NCBI GenBank assembly: GCA_023386585.1
Contig: JAEWJM010000026.1
Coordinates: forward strand, 7,270-71,269
Length of the DNA: 64,000 nt
Source of the DNA: Bacteroidota bacterium
GTDB lineage: Bacteria > Bacteroidota > Bacteroidia > Flavobacteriales > Flavobacteriaceae
Direction of reading: 5' to 3'
Shown piece after piece: positions 26,761-33,854 of the stretch (within the stretch, counting starts at the first letter, position 1; each line of letters opens with the position of its first letter). Made by a program: the position numbers and the translations under genes. Under the pieces are notes generated by a model that was not told where the DNA came from, ran no database searches, and saw only the letters and a program-made list of their open reading frames with translations.

Positions 26761-27113
26761 TTCCGCGGTTTATATTCTGAAAACGTTCCATCGGAGTGAA
26801 GCACGACAATCCGGTCGGCAGAATTCTTAGCACTTTTCAATTCATTTCGGGTAGGTGCGGAAGGATTTTCAATTGAAGTTTTTTCCTCGAGCAACATTCC
26901 GCCGCTGCCGTTCATCAACCAATATAAATTGATTTCCGGGTACGCTTGAATGACTTTCAAAACGAAGTCGAGGCTCGGTTTATTCCGACCTGAAAGCAGG
27001 TGCGAAATCCCCGAACGCTGCACTCCGATCTTATCAGCGAATGCTGAAGTCGACAACGAAAAATGATGTAACAGTTGCTCGATGCGATGAATGAAATCCT
27101 CGGGATTAGACAT
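26757..27113 (-). CDS. XRE-family helix-turn-helix transcriptional regulator
   Basis: A 118-residue protein. Residues about 10-68 are a Cro/CI-type HTH (FSLSTSAFADKIGVQRSGISHLLSG). Residues 70-118 form a short tail (LYWLMNGSGGMLLEEKTS, RIVVLHSDGTFSEYKPRN) without a peptidase domain; this tail is often seen in stand-alone Bacteroidota XRE proteins that bind palindromes near their own genes. The ATG at 27113 is followed directly by SNPEDFIHRIE. It is divergent from the M14 peptidase; the gap contains palindromes that may be its operators. Confidence 0.85.
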   Translation of the reverse strand: MSNPEDFIHRIEQLLHHFSLSTSAFADKIGVQRSGISHLLSGRNKPSLDFVLKVIQAYPEINLYWLMNGSGGMLLEEKTSIENPSAPTRNELKSAKNSADRIVVLHSDGTFSEYKPRN

Positions 27114-27157
27114 AAAATATAATTGATAATCGAAAAGAATATTTGCAAATCTGCTTT

Positions 27158-27178
27158 AAGTATTATCCGTAAATACTT
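27158..27178. repeat. Imperfect inverted repeat AAGTATT..AATACTT upstream of the XRE gene
   Basis: AAGTATT and AATACTT arms separated by 7 nt, 45 bp upstream of the XRE start codon. A possible operator or promoter element; no other support. Confidence 0.35.
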
Positions 27179-27226
27179 GGTAAATAGTTGTTTAACTGAT
27201 TAATAAACCGGCGATATATTTTTTGT

Positions 27227-27271
27227 TTACAAATGTAACAAATACGGCGTGCTCTATGGTTACAAATGTAA
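27227..27271. promoter_or_regulatory. Two TTACAAATGTAA palindromes (candidate operators)
   Basis: The 12-mer TTACAAATGTAA occurs at 27227-27238 and again at 27260-27271, 33 bp apart (about three helical turns). Each is TTACA-AA-TGTAA, a palindrome with a 2-nt centre. A third, degenerate half-site (GTTAC at 27278-27282) follows. They sit in the promoter region of the M14 peptidase and opposite the XRE gene. Confidence 0.6.
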
Positions 27272-27284
27272 TTTTAAAGTTACG

Positions 27285-27292
27285 TATTTTTG
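27285..27292 (+). promoter_or_regulatory. Candidate -7 box TATTTTTG for the M14 peptidase
   Basis: TAnnTTTG match 12 bp before the ATG at 27304; the second palindrome ends 14 bp upstream of it, so a bound protein would contact the promoter. Confidence 0.5.
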
Positions 27293-27303
27293 AATAAAAG
27301 CAA

Positions 27304-28455
27304 ATGTTACTTCCGTCGCACCTGCAAAGATTTATAGAACCAACGCTTTTCGGCAGGTATATTTCATTAGGAGAAATTGCTCCACTCATAACCCGTTTCC
27401 CTGTAGAAGTAATTGGCGAGTCGGTCAACGGAAATCCAATTCCGATGTTGAAAATTGGAACGGGCCCGAAGAGAATTTTGGCGTGGTCGCAAATGCACGG
27501 TAACGAAAGCACGACCACCAAGGCGGTTTTCGATTTGATGAACTTTCTCGCTTCGGATGACCCCGACGCGGCGGCGATTAGATCTTCGATTACGCTGTAC
27601 TTAGTACCGATGCTAAATCCGGATGGTGCAGAAAAATATACCAGGGAAAACGCAAACGGAATCGATTTAAACCGGGACTTCCTCAATCTGACCCAGCCGG
27701 AAAGTAACGCGTTGATGCGCACTTTTGAAGAAGTTCGCCCGGACTTTTGCTTTAACCTGCATGACCAGCGAACGATTTATGGCGCGGGACACAGCGGGAA
27801 ACCTGCAACTGTCTCGTTTCTTTCCCCATCGTTTGATGAAAATCGGAGTTTAAACACGAGCCGCACCATCGCAATGGAAATAATTGCCGAAATGAACGAT
27901 TCGCTTCAGCAGATTATTCCCGGAATGGTGGCCCGATTCGATGATTCGTTTAACAGGAATTGCGTCGGCGATACGTTTCAGCAGGGCGGAAGTGCCACAA
28001 TACTATTTGAGGCCGGTCACTTTCCGGGTGATTATCAACGCGAATTGACGCGACAATGCCTTTTTATCGCGCTATGCACGGCATTGCGGTTCATCGGCGG
28101 TAAAGAAATTTCGGGCCAACGAACCGATGATTATTTAAATATTCCTCAAAATAAAATCGTTTTTTATGACTTTGTATATCGGAATGTGAAAATAAATTAT
28201 GATAATAAAGATATAATTACGAATTTTGCTGCACACTATGATGAAGAGCTAATCCACGGCAATGAAATCCGGTTTAACGCAATTATCAGCGAAATCGGAA
28301 TTGCAAATGGAATTTTCGGCCATCGGGAAACGGATGCGGCCGGAGCCCGCTATTTAAACGGAGCTGCTCAATTTCCGGTATCCGGAGAAAAAGCCAACTT
28401 TACTTTGGAAGGAATCGGAGAGTTTCAGAATGGATTATTGCAGTCAAATTTATAA
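27304..28455 (+). CDS. M14-family zinc carboxypeptidase-like protein
   Basis: A 383-residue metallopeptidase. Zinc ligands are visible: His/Glu in MHGNESTTTKAVFD (residues about 63-76), the DLNRDF motif for substrate binding, and the third ligand region CFNLHDQRTIYG. The catalytic Glu is likely in ILFEAGHFPGDYQRE. There is no signal peptide, so it is probably cytoplasmic. The C-terminal 100 residues form an extra beta domain (NEIRFNAIISEIG). The substrate is unknown, perhaps gamma-D-glutamyl peptides. An Lrp-type gene begins 9 bp downstream. Confidence 0.85.
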   Translation: MLLPSHLQRFIEPTLFGRYISLGEIAPLITRFPVEVIGESVNGNPIPMLKIGTGPKRILAWSQMHGNESTTTKAVFDLMNFLASDDPDAAAIRSSITLYLVPMLNPDGAEKYTRENANGIDLNRDFLNLTQPESNALMRTFEEVRPDFCFNLHDQRTIYGAGHSGKPATVSFLSPSFDENRSLNTSRTIAMEIIAEMNDSLQQIIPGMVARFDDSFNRNCVGDTFQQGGSATILFEAGHFPGDYQRELTRQCLFIALCTALRFIGGKEISGQRTDDYLNIPQNKIVFYDFVYRNVKINYDNKDIITNFAAHYDEELIHGNEIRFNAIISEIGIANGIFGHRETDAAGARYLNGAAQFPVSGEKANFTLEGIGEFQNGLLQSNL

Positions 28456-28464
28456 CACACAATT

Positions 28465-28944
28465 ATGAGTAAGTTTCGCTTAGATGAAGTCGACCACCAG
28501 ATCCTTGACATGCTGATCGATAACACAAGGATACCATTTACAGATATAGCCAAAAAGCTTCTGATTTCAGCCGGAACGGTGCACGTCAGGGTGAAAAAAA
28601 TGGAAGATGCGGGAATTATAACCGGTTCATCGCTGACGTTGGACTACGAGAAACTTGGCTATTCGTTTATCGCTTATGTCGGCGTTTTCCTGAACAACAC
28701 TTCGCAAACGAAGTTCGTCCTTGAGCGCATCAACGAAATTCCGTTTGTCACGGTAGCCCACGTAACTACAGGAAAGTTTAATATTTTTTGTAAAATCCGC
28801 GCTAAAGATACCAAGCACGCAAAGGACGTTATCTTTATGATTGACGATATCGAAGGTGTTTACCGCACCGAAACGATGATTTCGCTTGAGGAAAGTATCA
28901 ATGATAAAAAAAGGCTGATGCACACCATTTTTAAAAACATGTAA
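28465..28944 (+). CDS. Lrp/AsnC-family transcriptional regulator
   Basis: A 159-residue protein. Residues about 8-52 are an AsnC-type winged HTH (DHQILDMLIDNTRIPFTDIA, ISAGTVHVRVKKMEDAGII). Residues about 65-140 are a RAM ligand-binding domain (FIAYVGVFLNN, VTVAHVTTGKFNIFCKIRAKD). It typically responds to amino acids and forms octamers. It is co-oriented and almost certainly co-transcribed with the M14 peptidase. Confidence 0.92.
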   Translation: MSKFRLDEVDHQILDMLIDNTRIPFTDIAKKLLISAGTVHVRVKKMEDAGIITGSSLTLDYEKLGYSFIAYVGVFLNNTSQTKFVLERINEIPFVTVAHVTTGKFNIFCKIRAKDTKHAKDVIFMIDDIEGVYRTETMISLEESINDKKRLMHTIFKNM

Positions 28945-28945
28945 C

Positions 28946-28970
28946 AAGTCCCTTTTGGGACTTTTTTTTT
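28946..28970 (+). terminator. Rho-independent terminator after the Lrp gene
   Basis: AAGTCCC-TTTT-GGGACTT hairpin followed by T9, starting right after the stop codon. It ends only 3 bp before the next gene's ATG. Confidence 0.8.
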
Positions 28971-28973
28971 ACT

Positions 28974-29495
28974 ATGAAATCAGATTCACTGCGCATTGAC
29001 GAATATGCGCCATTTTACCAGGACTACATTTCAACGCTGAACAACATCGATCTCCACGAAGAGCTTGAGATTTCGATTCATGATTTCATCCGCTTTGTCA
29101 GGGAAATTCCGATGGATAAGCACGATTACCGCTACGCCGAAGGCAAATGGACCATCAAGGACATTATCCAGCATCTGATCGATGCGGAACGGGTTTTTTC
29201 GTATCGTGCGTTGCGAATTGCCCGAAACGACAAGACCGCTTTGCCTGGTTTCGAGGAAAACGATTTTGCACGAGAAGCAAACGGCGGCAGGCGCTCGATC
29301 CAGGAATTGCTGACCGAATACGCAACATTGCGCCACAGTACAATGCAGCTCTTCCGCAGTTTCACCGATGAAGAACTGATCCGTGTCGGAACCGCATCCG
29401 ATAAGCCGGTTTCAGTAAGGGCAATTGGTTTTATAATTATCGGCCACTTGAAGCATCATCAGCAGGTGTTTGCCGAGCGGTATTTAAGTACATAA
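28974..29495 (+). CDS. DinB-family protein
   Basis: A 173-residue four-helix-bundle DinB/YfiT-like protein. The three metal-binding His positions of the family are consistent with the pattern IKDIIQHLIDAERVF (His about 67) and IGHLKHHQQVFAERYL (His about 158 and 162). Members act in thiol or detoxification chemistry and stress responses; the substrate is unknown. It begins 3 bp after the terminator of the Lrp gene, so transcription must come from readthrough or from a promoter inside the upstream gene. Confidence 0.88.
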   Translation: MKSDSLRIDEYAPFYQDYISTLNNIDLHEELEISIHDFIRFVREIPMDKHDYRYAEGKWTIKDIIQHLIDAERVFSYRALRIARNDKTALPGFEENDFAREANGGRRSIQELLTEYATLRHSTMQLFRSFTDEELIRVGTASDKPVSVRAIGFIIIGHLKHHQQVFAERYLST

Positions 29496-29525
29496 AAAAA
29501 AGGGAGCTTTTAAACTCCCTTTTGG
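29494..29525. terminator. Bidirectional terminator between DinB gene and acidic-protein gene
   Basis: A8 run, AGGGAGCTTTTAAACTCCCT hairpin, TTTTGG. It can end both convergent genes. Confidence 0.8.
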
Positions 29526-29527
29526 TA

Positions 29528-29941
29528 TCAATATTCGTCTTCTTCCTCTTCTTCTTCGACAACGTCTTCGTCTTGGTCGTCATCGTCGTCGTCCTCGTCA
29601 TCATCGCTTCCGCCAGGATCTTTCGACAGGTCAACTTCCTCCTCGTCATCGTCGGTAGCATCGTCATCGTCAATTTCCTTGATTGCATCATCGATCGGTT
29701 CAACGATTGCATCGAGATCGTCATCCTCGTCGAATTTTTCAAGACGGCTCGCAAGTTTGGTGCTGACTTTAACCAGGTAAATAGTGTCCTCGGTGCGGAC
29801 TTCAACCGCTTCAATCAATTCATTTTGTGCATTCCTGAAACGGACAATATTGGAATCGTCGTATCCGTCAGGGAAACGCTCAACCAGCAGGTTAAGGATC
29901 TCATTGGTAAGTTTAGAGTAGTCTACAATAATTCTTTTCAT
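29528..29941 (-). CDS. Small protein with poly-acidic C-terminus
   Basis: A 137-residue protein started at the ATG at 29941 (MKRIIVDYSKL). Residues 1-75 form a compact domain (LTNEILNLLVERFPDGYDD, NIVRFRNAQNELIEAVEVR, YLVKVSTKLASRLEKF). The rest is Asp/Glu-dominated (SDDDEDDDDDDQDED, then VVEEEEEEDEY). A similar protein sits next to deoxyhypusine-synthase-like genes in flavobacteria, in my recollection sometimes mislabelled. Last gene of the speA operon, 4 bp after the deoxyhypusine-synthase-like gene. The acidic tail might bind basic ligands such as polyamines or proteins; that is inference. Confidence 0.75.
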   Translation of the reverse strand: MKRIIVDYSKLTNEILNLLVERFPDGYDDSNIVRFRNAQNELIEAVEVRTEDTIYLVKVSTKLASRLEKFDEDDDLDAIVEPIDDAIKEIDDDDATDDDEEEVDLSKDPGGSDDDEDDDDDDQDEDVVEEEEEEDEY

Positions 29942-29945
29942 AATA

Positions 29946-30917
29946 TTATAAGTCGAGTAGGTATGCAAAAATAAGCGGGGCCACTATTGTTGCATCGGAT
30001 TCTATAACAAATTTAGGGGTATGGATGTCAAGTTTTCCCCAAGTGATTTTTTCATTGGGAACTGCGCCGGAATACGATCCGTAGCTGGTTGTCGAATCGG
30101 AAATCTGGCAAAAATAACTCCAAAACGGAACATCGTGCATTTCCATATCCTGATAAAGCATCGGAACGACGCAAATCGGGAAATCGCCGGCTATTCCACC
30201 GCCAATCTGGAAGAATCCAATTCCGTTTGCTGAATTTTTCGTGTACCAATCGGCGAGATACGCCATGTATTCGATACCCGATTTCATTGTTGAAGCTTTA
30301 AGCTCGCCTTTGATGACATACGATGCGAAGATGTTCCCCATCGTGCTGTCTTCCCATCCGGGTACAACCATAGGAAGGTTTTTCTCTGCAGCGGCATACA
30401 TCCAGCTGTCCTTCAGGTCGATCTCATAATATTCTTCCAATACGCCGGAAAGGAGCATTTTGTACATGAATTCGTGCGGGAAATAACGCTCGCCTTTGTC
30501 ATCGGCATCTTTCCAGATCTTGTAAATGTGTTGTTGCAAACGGCGGAAAGCCTCATGCTCGGGAATGCAGGTATCGGTCACGCGGTTTAGTCCACGCTCC
30601 AATAAATCCCATTCCTCCTGTGGCGTCAGGTCGCGGTAATTCGGTACCCTTTCGTAATGTGAATGGGCAACGAGATTCATTACATCTTCCTCGAGGTTGG
30701 CACCGGTGCAGGAGATGATCTGAACCTTATCGCGGCGGATCATTTCGGCAAAAATCTTTCCGATTTCGGCAGTACTCATTGCTCCGGCCAGCGTTACCAG
30801 CATGTTTGCGCCATTGGCGAGCTGTTGCTCGTAGGCCTTGGCGGCGTCAACTACTGTAGCCGAATTGAAATGCAGGTAATACTTTTCAATAAACTGGCTG
30901 ATTGGTCCTTTTGTCAT
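29946..30917 (-). CDS. Deoxyhypusine-synthase-family protein
   Basis: A 323-residue NAD-dependent enzyme of the deoxyhypusine synthase/homospermidine synthase family. NAD site features are LAGAMSTAEIGKIFAEMIR and SCTGANLEEDVMNLVAHSHY. The active-site Lys sits in ITWGKLDIH (Lys295), at the same place as in eukaryal DHS (SWGKI). Bacteria lack eIF5A, so the product is a polyamine transfer rather than hypusine. It follows speA by 42 bp, so it probably acts in polyamine synthesis (homospermidine or a related compound). Its acceptor cannot be told from sequence. Confidence 0.85.
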   Translation of the reverse strand: MTKGPISQFIEKYYLHFNSATVVDAAKAYEQQLANGANMLVTLAGAMSTAEIGKIFAEMIRRDKVQIISCTGANLEEDVMNLVAHSHYERVPNYRDLTPQEEWDLLERGLNRVTDTCIPEHEAFRRLQQHIYKIWKDADDKGERYFPHEFMYKMLLSGVLEEYYEIDLKDSWMYAAAEKNLPMVVPGWEDSTMGNIFASYVIKGELKASTMKSGIEYMAYLADWYTKNSANGIGFFQIGGGIAGDFPICVVPMLYQDMEMHDVPFWSYFCQISDSTTSYGSYSGAVPNEKITWGKLDIHTPKFVIESDATIVAPLIFAYLLDL

Positions 30918-30959
30918 TTTTCTTTTTCTGTTAGCAATTTGTATTAAATCAAAAATAAA

Positions 30960-32360
30960 TTAATTTTTATCGTATCCCAATATTTTCAGGACATCCTCGG
31001 CTTTTTGCTGTTCCGAGAAAACTTCGGTGGCAAGGATTCCATTTTCATCCCTGTCGATGAGAATGTGCTTGGGCTGCGGAATCAGGCAGTGATGCAATCC
31101 GCCAAAGCCGCTGATCGTTTCCTGATACGCGCCGATGTTGAAAAATCCGATATATAAAGGTTTTTCCTTGTTGTATTTCGGCAGGTAAATCGCGTTCATG
31201 TTCTGCTCTGAGTTGTAATAATCGTCACTGTCGCAGGTCATTCCGCCTAAAAGAACGCGTTCGTAAGTATCGTTCCAGCGGTTCACTGCAAGCATGACAA
31301 ATCGCTTGTTGATCGCCCAGGTATCCGGCAATGTGGTGATAAACGACGAATCGATCATATTCCATTTTTCACGATCATTCTGCTGCTTCTGATAAAGCAC
31401 TTCGTAAATAGCGCCGCCGCTTTCGCCCACAGTGTACGAACCAAATTCGGTAAATATTTCCGGAACGTCAACTTCGGCCTCTTCACAAGCGATCTTGATC
31501 TGGTGGATGATCTCGTCAACCATGTATTGATAATCGTAATCGAATGCCAACGAGTTCTTAATCGGAAAACCGCCACCAATGTTGAGGCTGTCGAGCGTTG
31601 GGCATTCTCTTTTGAGTGAAATGTAAACTTTGATACATTTCACGAGCTCATTCCAATAATACGCGGTATCCATAATACCGGTATTGATAAAGAAATGGAG
31701 CATTTTCAGCTCGAGATTCTTATTGTCCTGGATCTGCTTCTTGTAAAAAGGAACGATGTTTTTGTATCCGATTCCAAGCCTGCTGGTATAAAACTCGAAT
31801 TTAGGCTCTTCTTCGGCTGCAATCCGGATTCCGATCTTGAATTTGCCTTTGATCTGTGCCTGAAGAAGGTCGAGTTCCTCGTAATTGTCAATGATCGGAA
31901 TGGTACGGCTAAAACCGTTGTTGATCAACCGCGCGATGTTGCTTACATACAAATCGCGCTTGAATCCGTTGCAGATTATATAAGTGCTTTTTGAGATTTT
32001 CTTGCTTTCGATAAGCCGCTCAACAATATTGATATCGAAGGCAGAAGACGTTTCAATATGAATGTCGTTCTTGAATGCCTCGTTCATTATATACTCAAAA
32101 TGCGAGCTTTTTGTGCAATAGCAATAGTAATAACGGCCGTCGTATTTGTTCTTCTCGATCGCTTTCCTGAACCAGTTCTTCGCTTTCTGGATGCTTTTCG
32201 AAATTTGTGGCAGATACGTGAATTTCAATGGAGTTCCATACTGCTCGACAAGTTTCATCAGGTCGATGTTGTGGAACTGAAGGTTGTCTTTGTTTAACGT
32301 GAATTCTTCCTGTGGGAAATAGTAAGTCTGGTTGATCAGGTCGAAATATTTTGTATTCAT
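30960..32360 (-). CDS. speA: Arginine decarboxylase (fold III PLP, speA type)
   Basis: A 466-residue PLP enzyme, alanine-racemase fold. The Schiff-base Lys is in YCYCTKSSHFEYI (about residue 83). Conserved features are MLHFFINTG, LNIGGGFP (phosphate-binding Gly-rich loop), and GGMTCDSDDYY with the active-site Cys (CxSxD motif) of the decarboxylase. Arginine is the likely substrate; related enzymes act on lysine, ornithine or diaminopimelate, so specificity is inferred. Length is shorter than E. coli SpeA (658) but usual for Bacteroidota. It heads a three-gene operon and carries an unusual 5' leader. Confidence 0.85.
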   Translation of the reverse strand: MNTKYFDLINQTYYFPQEEFTLNKDNLQFHNIDLMKLVEQYGTPLKFTYLPQISKSIQKAKNWFRKAIEKNKYDGRYYYCYCTKSSHFEYIMNEAFKNDIHIETSSAFDINIVERLIESKKISKSTYIICNGFKRDLYVSNIARLINNGFSRTIPIIDNYEELDLLQAQIKGKFKIGIRIAAEEEPKFEFYTSRLGIGYKNIVPFYKKQIQDNKNLELKMLHFFINTGIMDTAYYWNELVKCIKVYISLKRECPTLDSLNIGGGFPIKNSLAFDYDYQYMVDEIIHQIKIACEEAEVDVPEIFTEFGSYTVGESGGAIYEVLYQKQQNDREKWNMIDSSFITTLPDTWAINKRFVMLAVNRWNDTYERVLLGGMTCDSDDYYNSEQNMNAIYLPKYNKEKPLYIGFFNIGAYQETISGFGGLHHCLIPQPKHILIDRDENGILATEVFSEQQKAEDVLKILGYDKN

Positions 32361-32592
32361 TTACTTTTTTATGGGATTAGATTATGCACTACTTGAATTT
32401 CAAATAGTTGTCATTCAAACCCTGATATTTGCGTAAATGATTGGAAGCTTTTCGTTTTTGACTTCACCGCAAAAATTGCAAGGCATCGGGAGAATCTTCC
32501 TGCGGCTCGAAAGTAACCTCCCAAGCGCCGGGAAAGTGGCGCCAAACATGCCGCCGTTAAAGGAACTCAATGTCGTTTGATGCAATTTTTTC
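32361..32592 (-). ncRNA. Candidate structured 5' leader of speA (three-way junction)
   Basis: Between a -7 box at 32599-32606 and the speA ATG lie about 230 nt of leader that are far more structured than the surrounding DNA. On the transcript, GGCAU (32552-32548) pairs with AUGCC (32486-32482), closing a junction. Inside are hairpin GGCGCC/GGCGCU (32543-32538/32529-32524, loop of 8) and hairpin GGGAG/CUCCC (32522-32518/32492-32488), the latter extended by CUUUC/GGAAG (32513-32509/32500-32496) with a loop of 8. A small hairpin GCAA-UUU... follows at 32479-32469. No Rfam motif I know fits. This is a by-eye fold. Confidence 0.5.
32415..32549 (-). other. Alternative: 44-codon ORF inside the speA leader
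   Basis: ATG at 32549 to TGA at 32415-32417 encodes 44 residues including a CNFC pair (PMPCNFCGEVKNEKLP). It could be a leader peptide or chance; the GC-rich core it spans is the same as the predicted hairpins, and downstream frames are also open. I do not call it a gene. Confidence 0.25.
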
Positions 32593-32598
32593 ACAGGG

Positions 32599-32606
32599 CA
32601 AATGTA
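32599..32606 (-). promoter_or_regulatory. Candidate -7 box TACATTTG for the speA operon
   Basis: TAnnTTTG on the minus strand, about 240 bp before the speA start codon, so the transcript would carry a long 5' leader. No clear -33 box. Confidence 0.45.
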
Positions 32607-32648
32607 AAAAATATTATAAGCGTTTTGAATTATTTATTTTAAAAAAAG

Positions 32649-33716
32649 TTACTTTTTATACTCCGAAAAAGCATCTTCAATCAGGTCGTTTTCAGCTCCG
32701 TGGTCCAATGCCACCGCGCCAATTCCGTCTATCAGGGCAAACCTGACATTGCCGTACTCGTTTTTTTTGTCGTGGATCAGCAATTCAAGTATGCACTTAA
32801 CGTCGTTTTCAGTAAATATTATGTCTTCAAAAATATTTTTAATTGTGAATTTGATTTCGATGTAATCCGCTTCTGACAACAAACCCTTTTTAAGTGAAAG
32901 ATACGCTTCCATGATCATTCCGGCAGCGATCGCCTCGCCGTGCAGCAGTATCGGCTTTTGAGGATCGTTCAGGAAATGGCTTTCGATGGCATGTCCAAGC
33001 GTGTGGCCGAAATTGAGCGCTTTGCGGATTCCGCCTTCGTCCGGATCCTGCATTACGATCTGGTTTTTGATTTCGATCGAGCGATAAATCAGCCTGTCCA
33101 GTTCAGAAACTTCAAATCCACTTAAATTGTGGAATTCCCGCCAATAGGATTTGTCGGCAATTAGCCCATGCTTGAGCATTTCAGCAAGTCCGGATCGCAT
33201 TTCACTCGCAGGCAGTGTTTCCAGATACGATGAATCGACAACGACCATTTCTGGATTGACGATGGTTCCTACCTGGTTTTTGAGGTTGCCGATATCGATG
33301 CCATTTTTGCCTCCGATGGAAGCGTCAACCATTGCAAGGAGCGATGTTGGAATGTTTATAAAGTCGATTCCCCGTTTAAAGGTCGATGCCACAAATCCGC
33401 CAATATCGGTGACTACACCGCCACCGAGATTGATCAAAAGGCTTTTGCGATCGGCGCCCAATTCGATAAGCGCATTCCAGATCCCCGATGCAGTCTCGAT
33501 GTTTTTTACCGATTCGCCATTCTCTATTTCAATAATTTCGATTTGATTTTCAATGGCAAGGTTCGAGAGCAGGTTTGACAGGCATTTTTCGGCCGTATTG
33601 GTATCTGCCAAAATAAAAACCGTTGAATATTTACGAGTGGCAATAAGTTCCGACAGCTCGTCGTAAGCGTGCGGGGGAAATACAATACTGTAACCGGCAG
33701 ATTCAATAGGCAACAT
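32649..33716 (-). CDS. aroB: 3-dehydroquinate synthase
   Basis: A 355-residue shikimate-pathway enzyme turning DAHP into 3-dehydroquinate with NAD+ and Zn2+. Signatures include GGGVVTDIGGFVASTFKRGI (NAD site, residues about 96-115), PTSLLAMVDASIGGKNGID, and metal-binding ALNFGHTLGHAIES and LLHGEAIAAGM. Length is normal. It is divergent from the proline dehydrogenase gene at 33855. The speA transcription unit lies downstream with its own promoter. Confidence 0.95.
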   Translation of the reverse strand: MLPIESAGYSIVFPPHAYDELSELIATRKYSTVFILADTNTAEKCLSNLLSNLAIENQIEIIEIENGESVKNIETASGIWNALIELGADRKSLLINLGGGVVTDIGGFVASTFKRGIDFINIPTSLLAMVDASIGGKNGIDIGNLKNQVGTIVNPEMVVVDSSYLETLPASEMRSGLAEMLKHGLIADKSYWREFHNLSGFEVSELDRLIYRSIEIKNQIVMQDPDEGGIRKALNFGHTLGHAIESHFLNDPQKPILLHGEAIAAGMIMEAYLSLKKGLLSEADYIEIKFTIKNIFEDIIFTENDVKCILELLIHDKKNEYGNVRFALIDGIGAVALDHGAENDLIEDAFSEYKK

Positions 33717-33834
33717 CGCGCATTTTTAAAGTATGCAAATAAACGGCTTTTTGACGGTACTGCCAACCGGCGCCGACAGCGAAAAAGTGATTTGAATCAC
33801 AAAAAAAAGCATTCTCAAAACGGCGCATTCTATT

Positions 33835-33842
33835 TATATTTG
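33835..33842 (+). promoter_or_regulatory. Candidate -7 box TATATTTG for proline dehydrogenase
   Basis: Exact TAnnTTTG match 12 bp before the ATG at 33855; no clear -33 TTG at the proper spacing. Confidence 0.45.
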
Positions 33843-33854
33843 CACTACGATATT

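Noticed and set aside
32415..32549. A real gene for the 44-codon frame in the speA leader
   Set aside because: It overlaps the best hairpins, and other frames are open as well. I keep it only as an alternative explanation.
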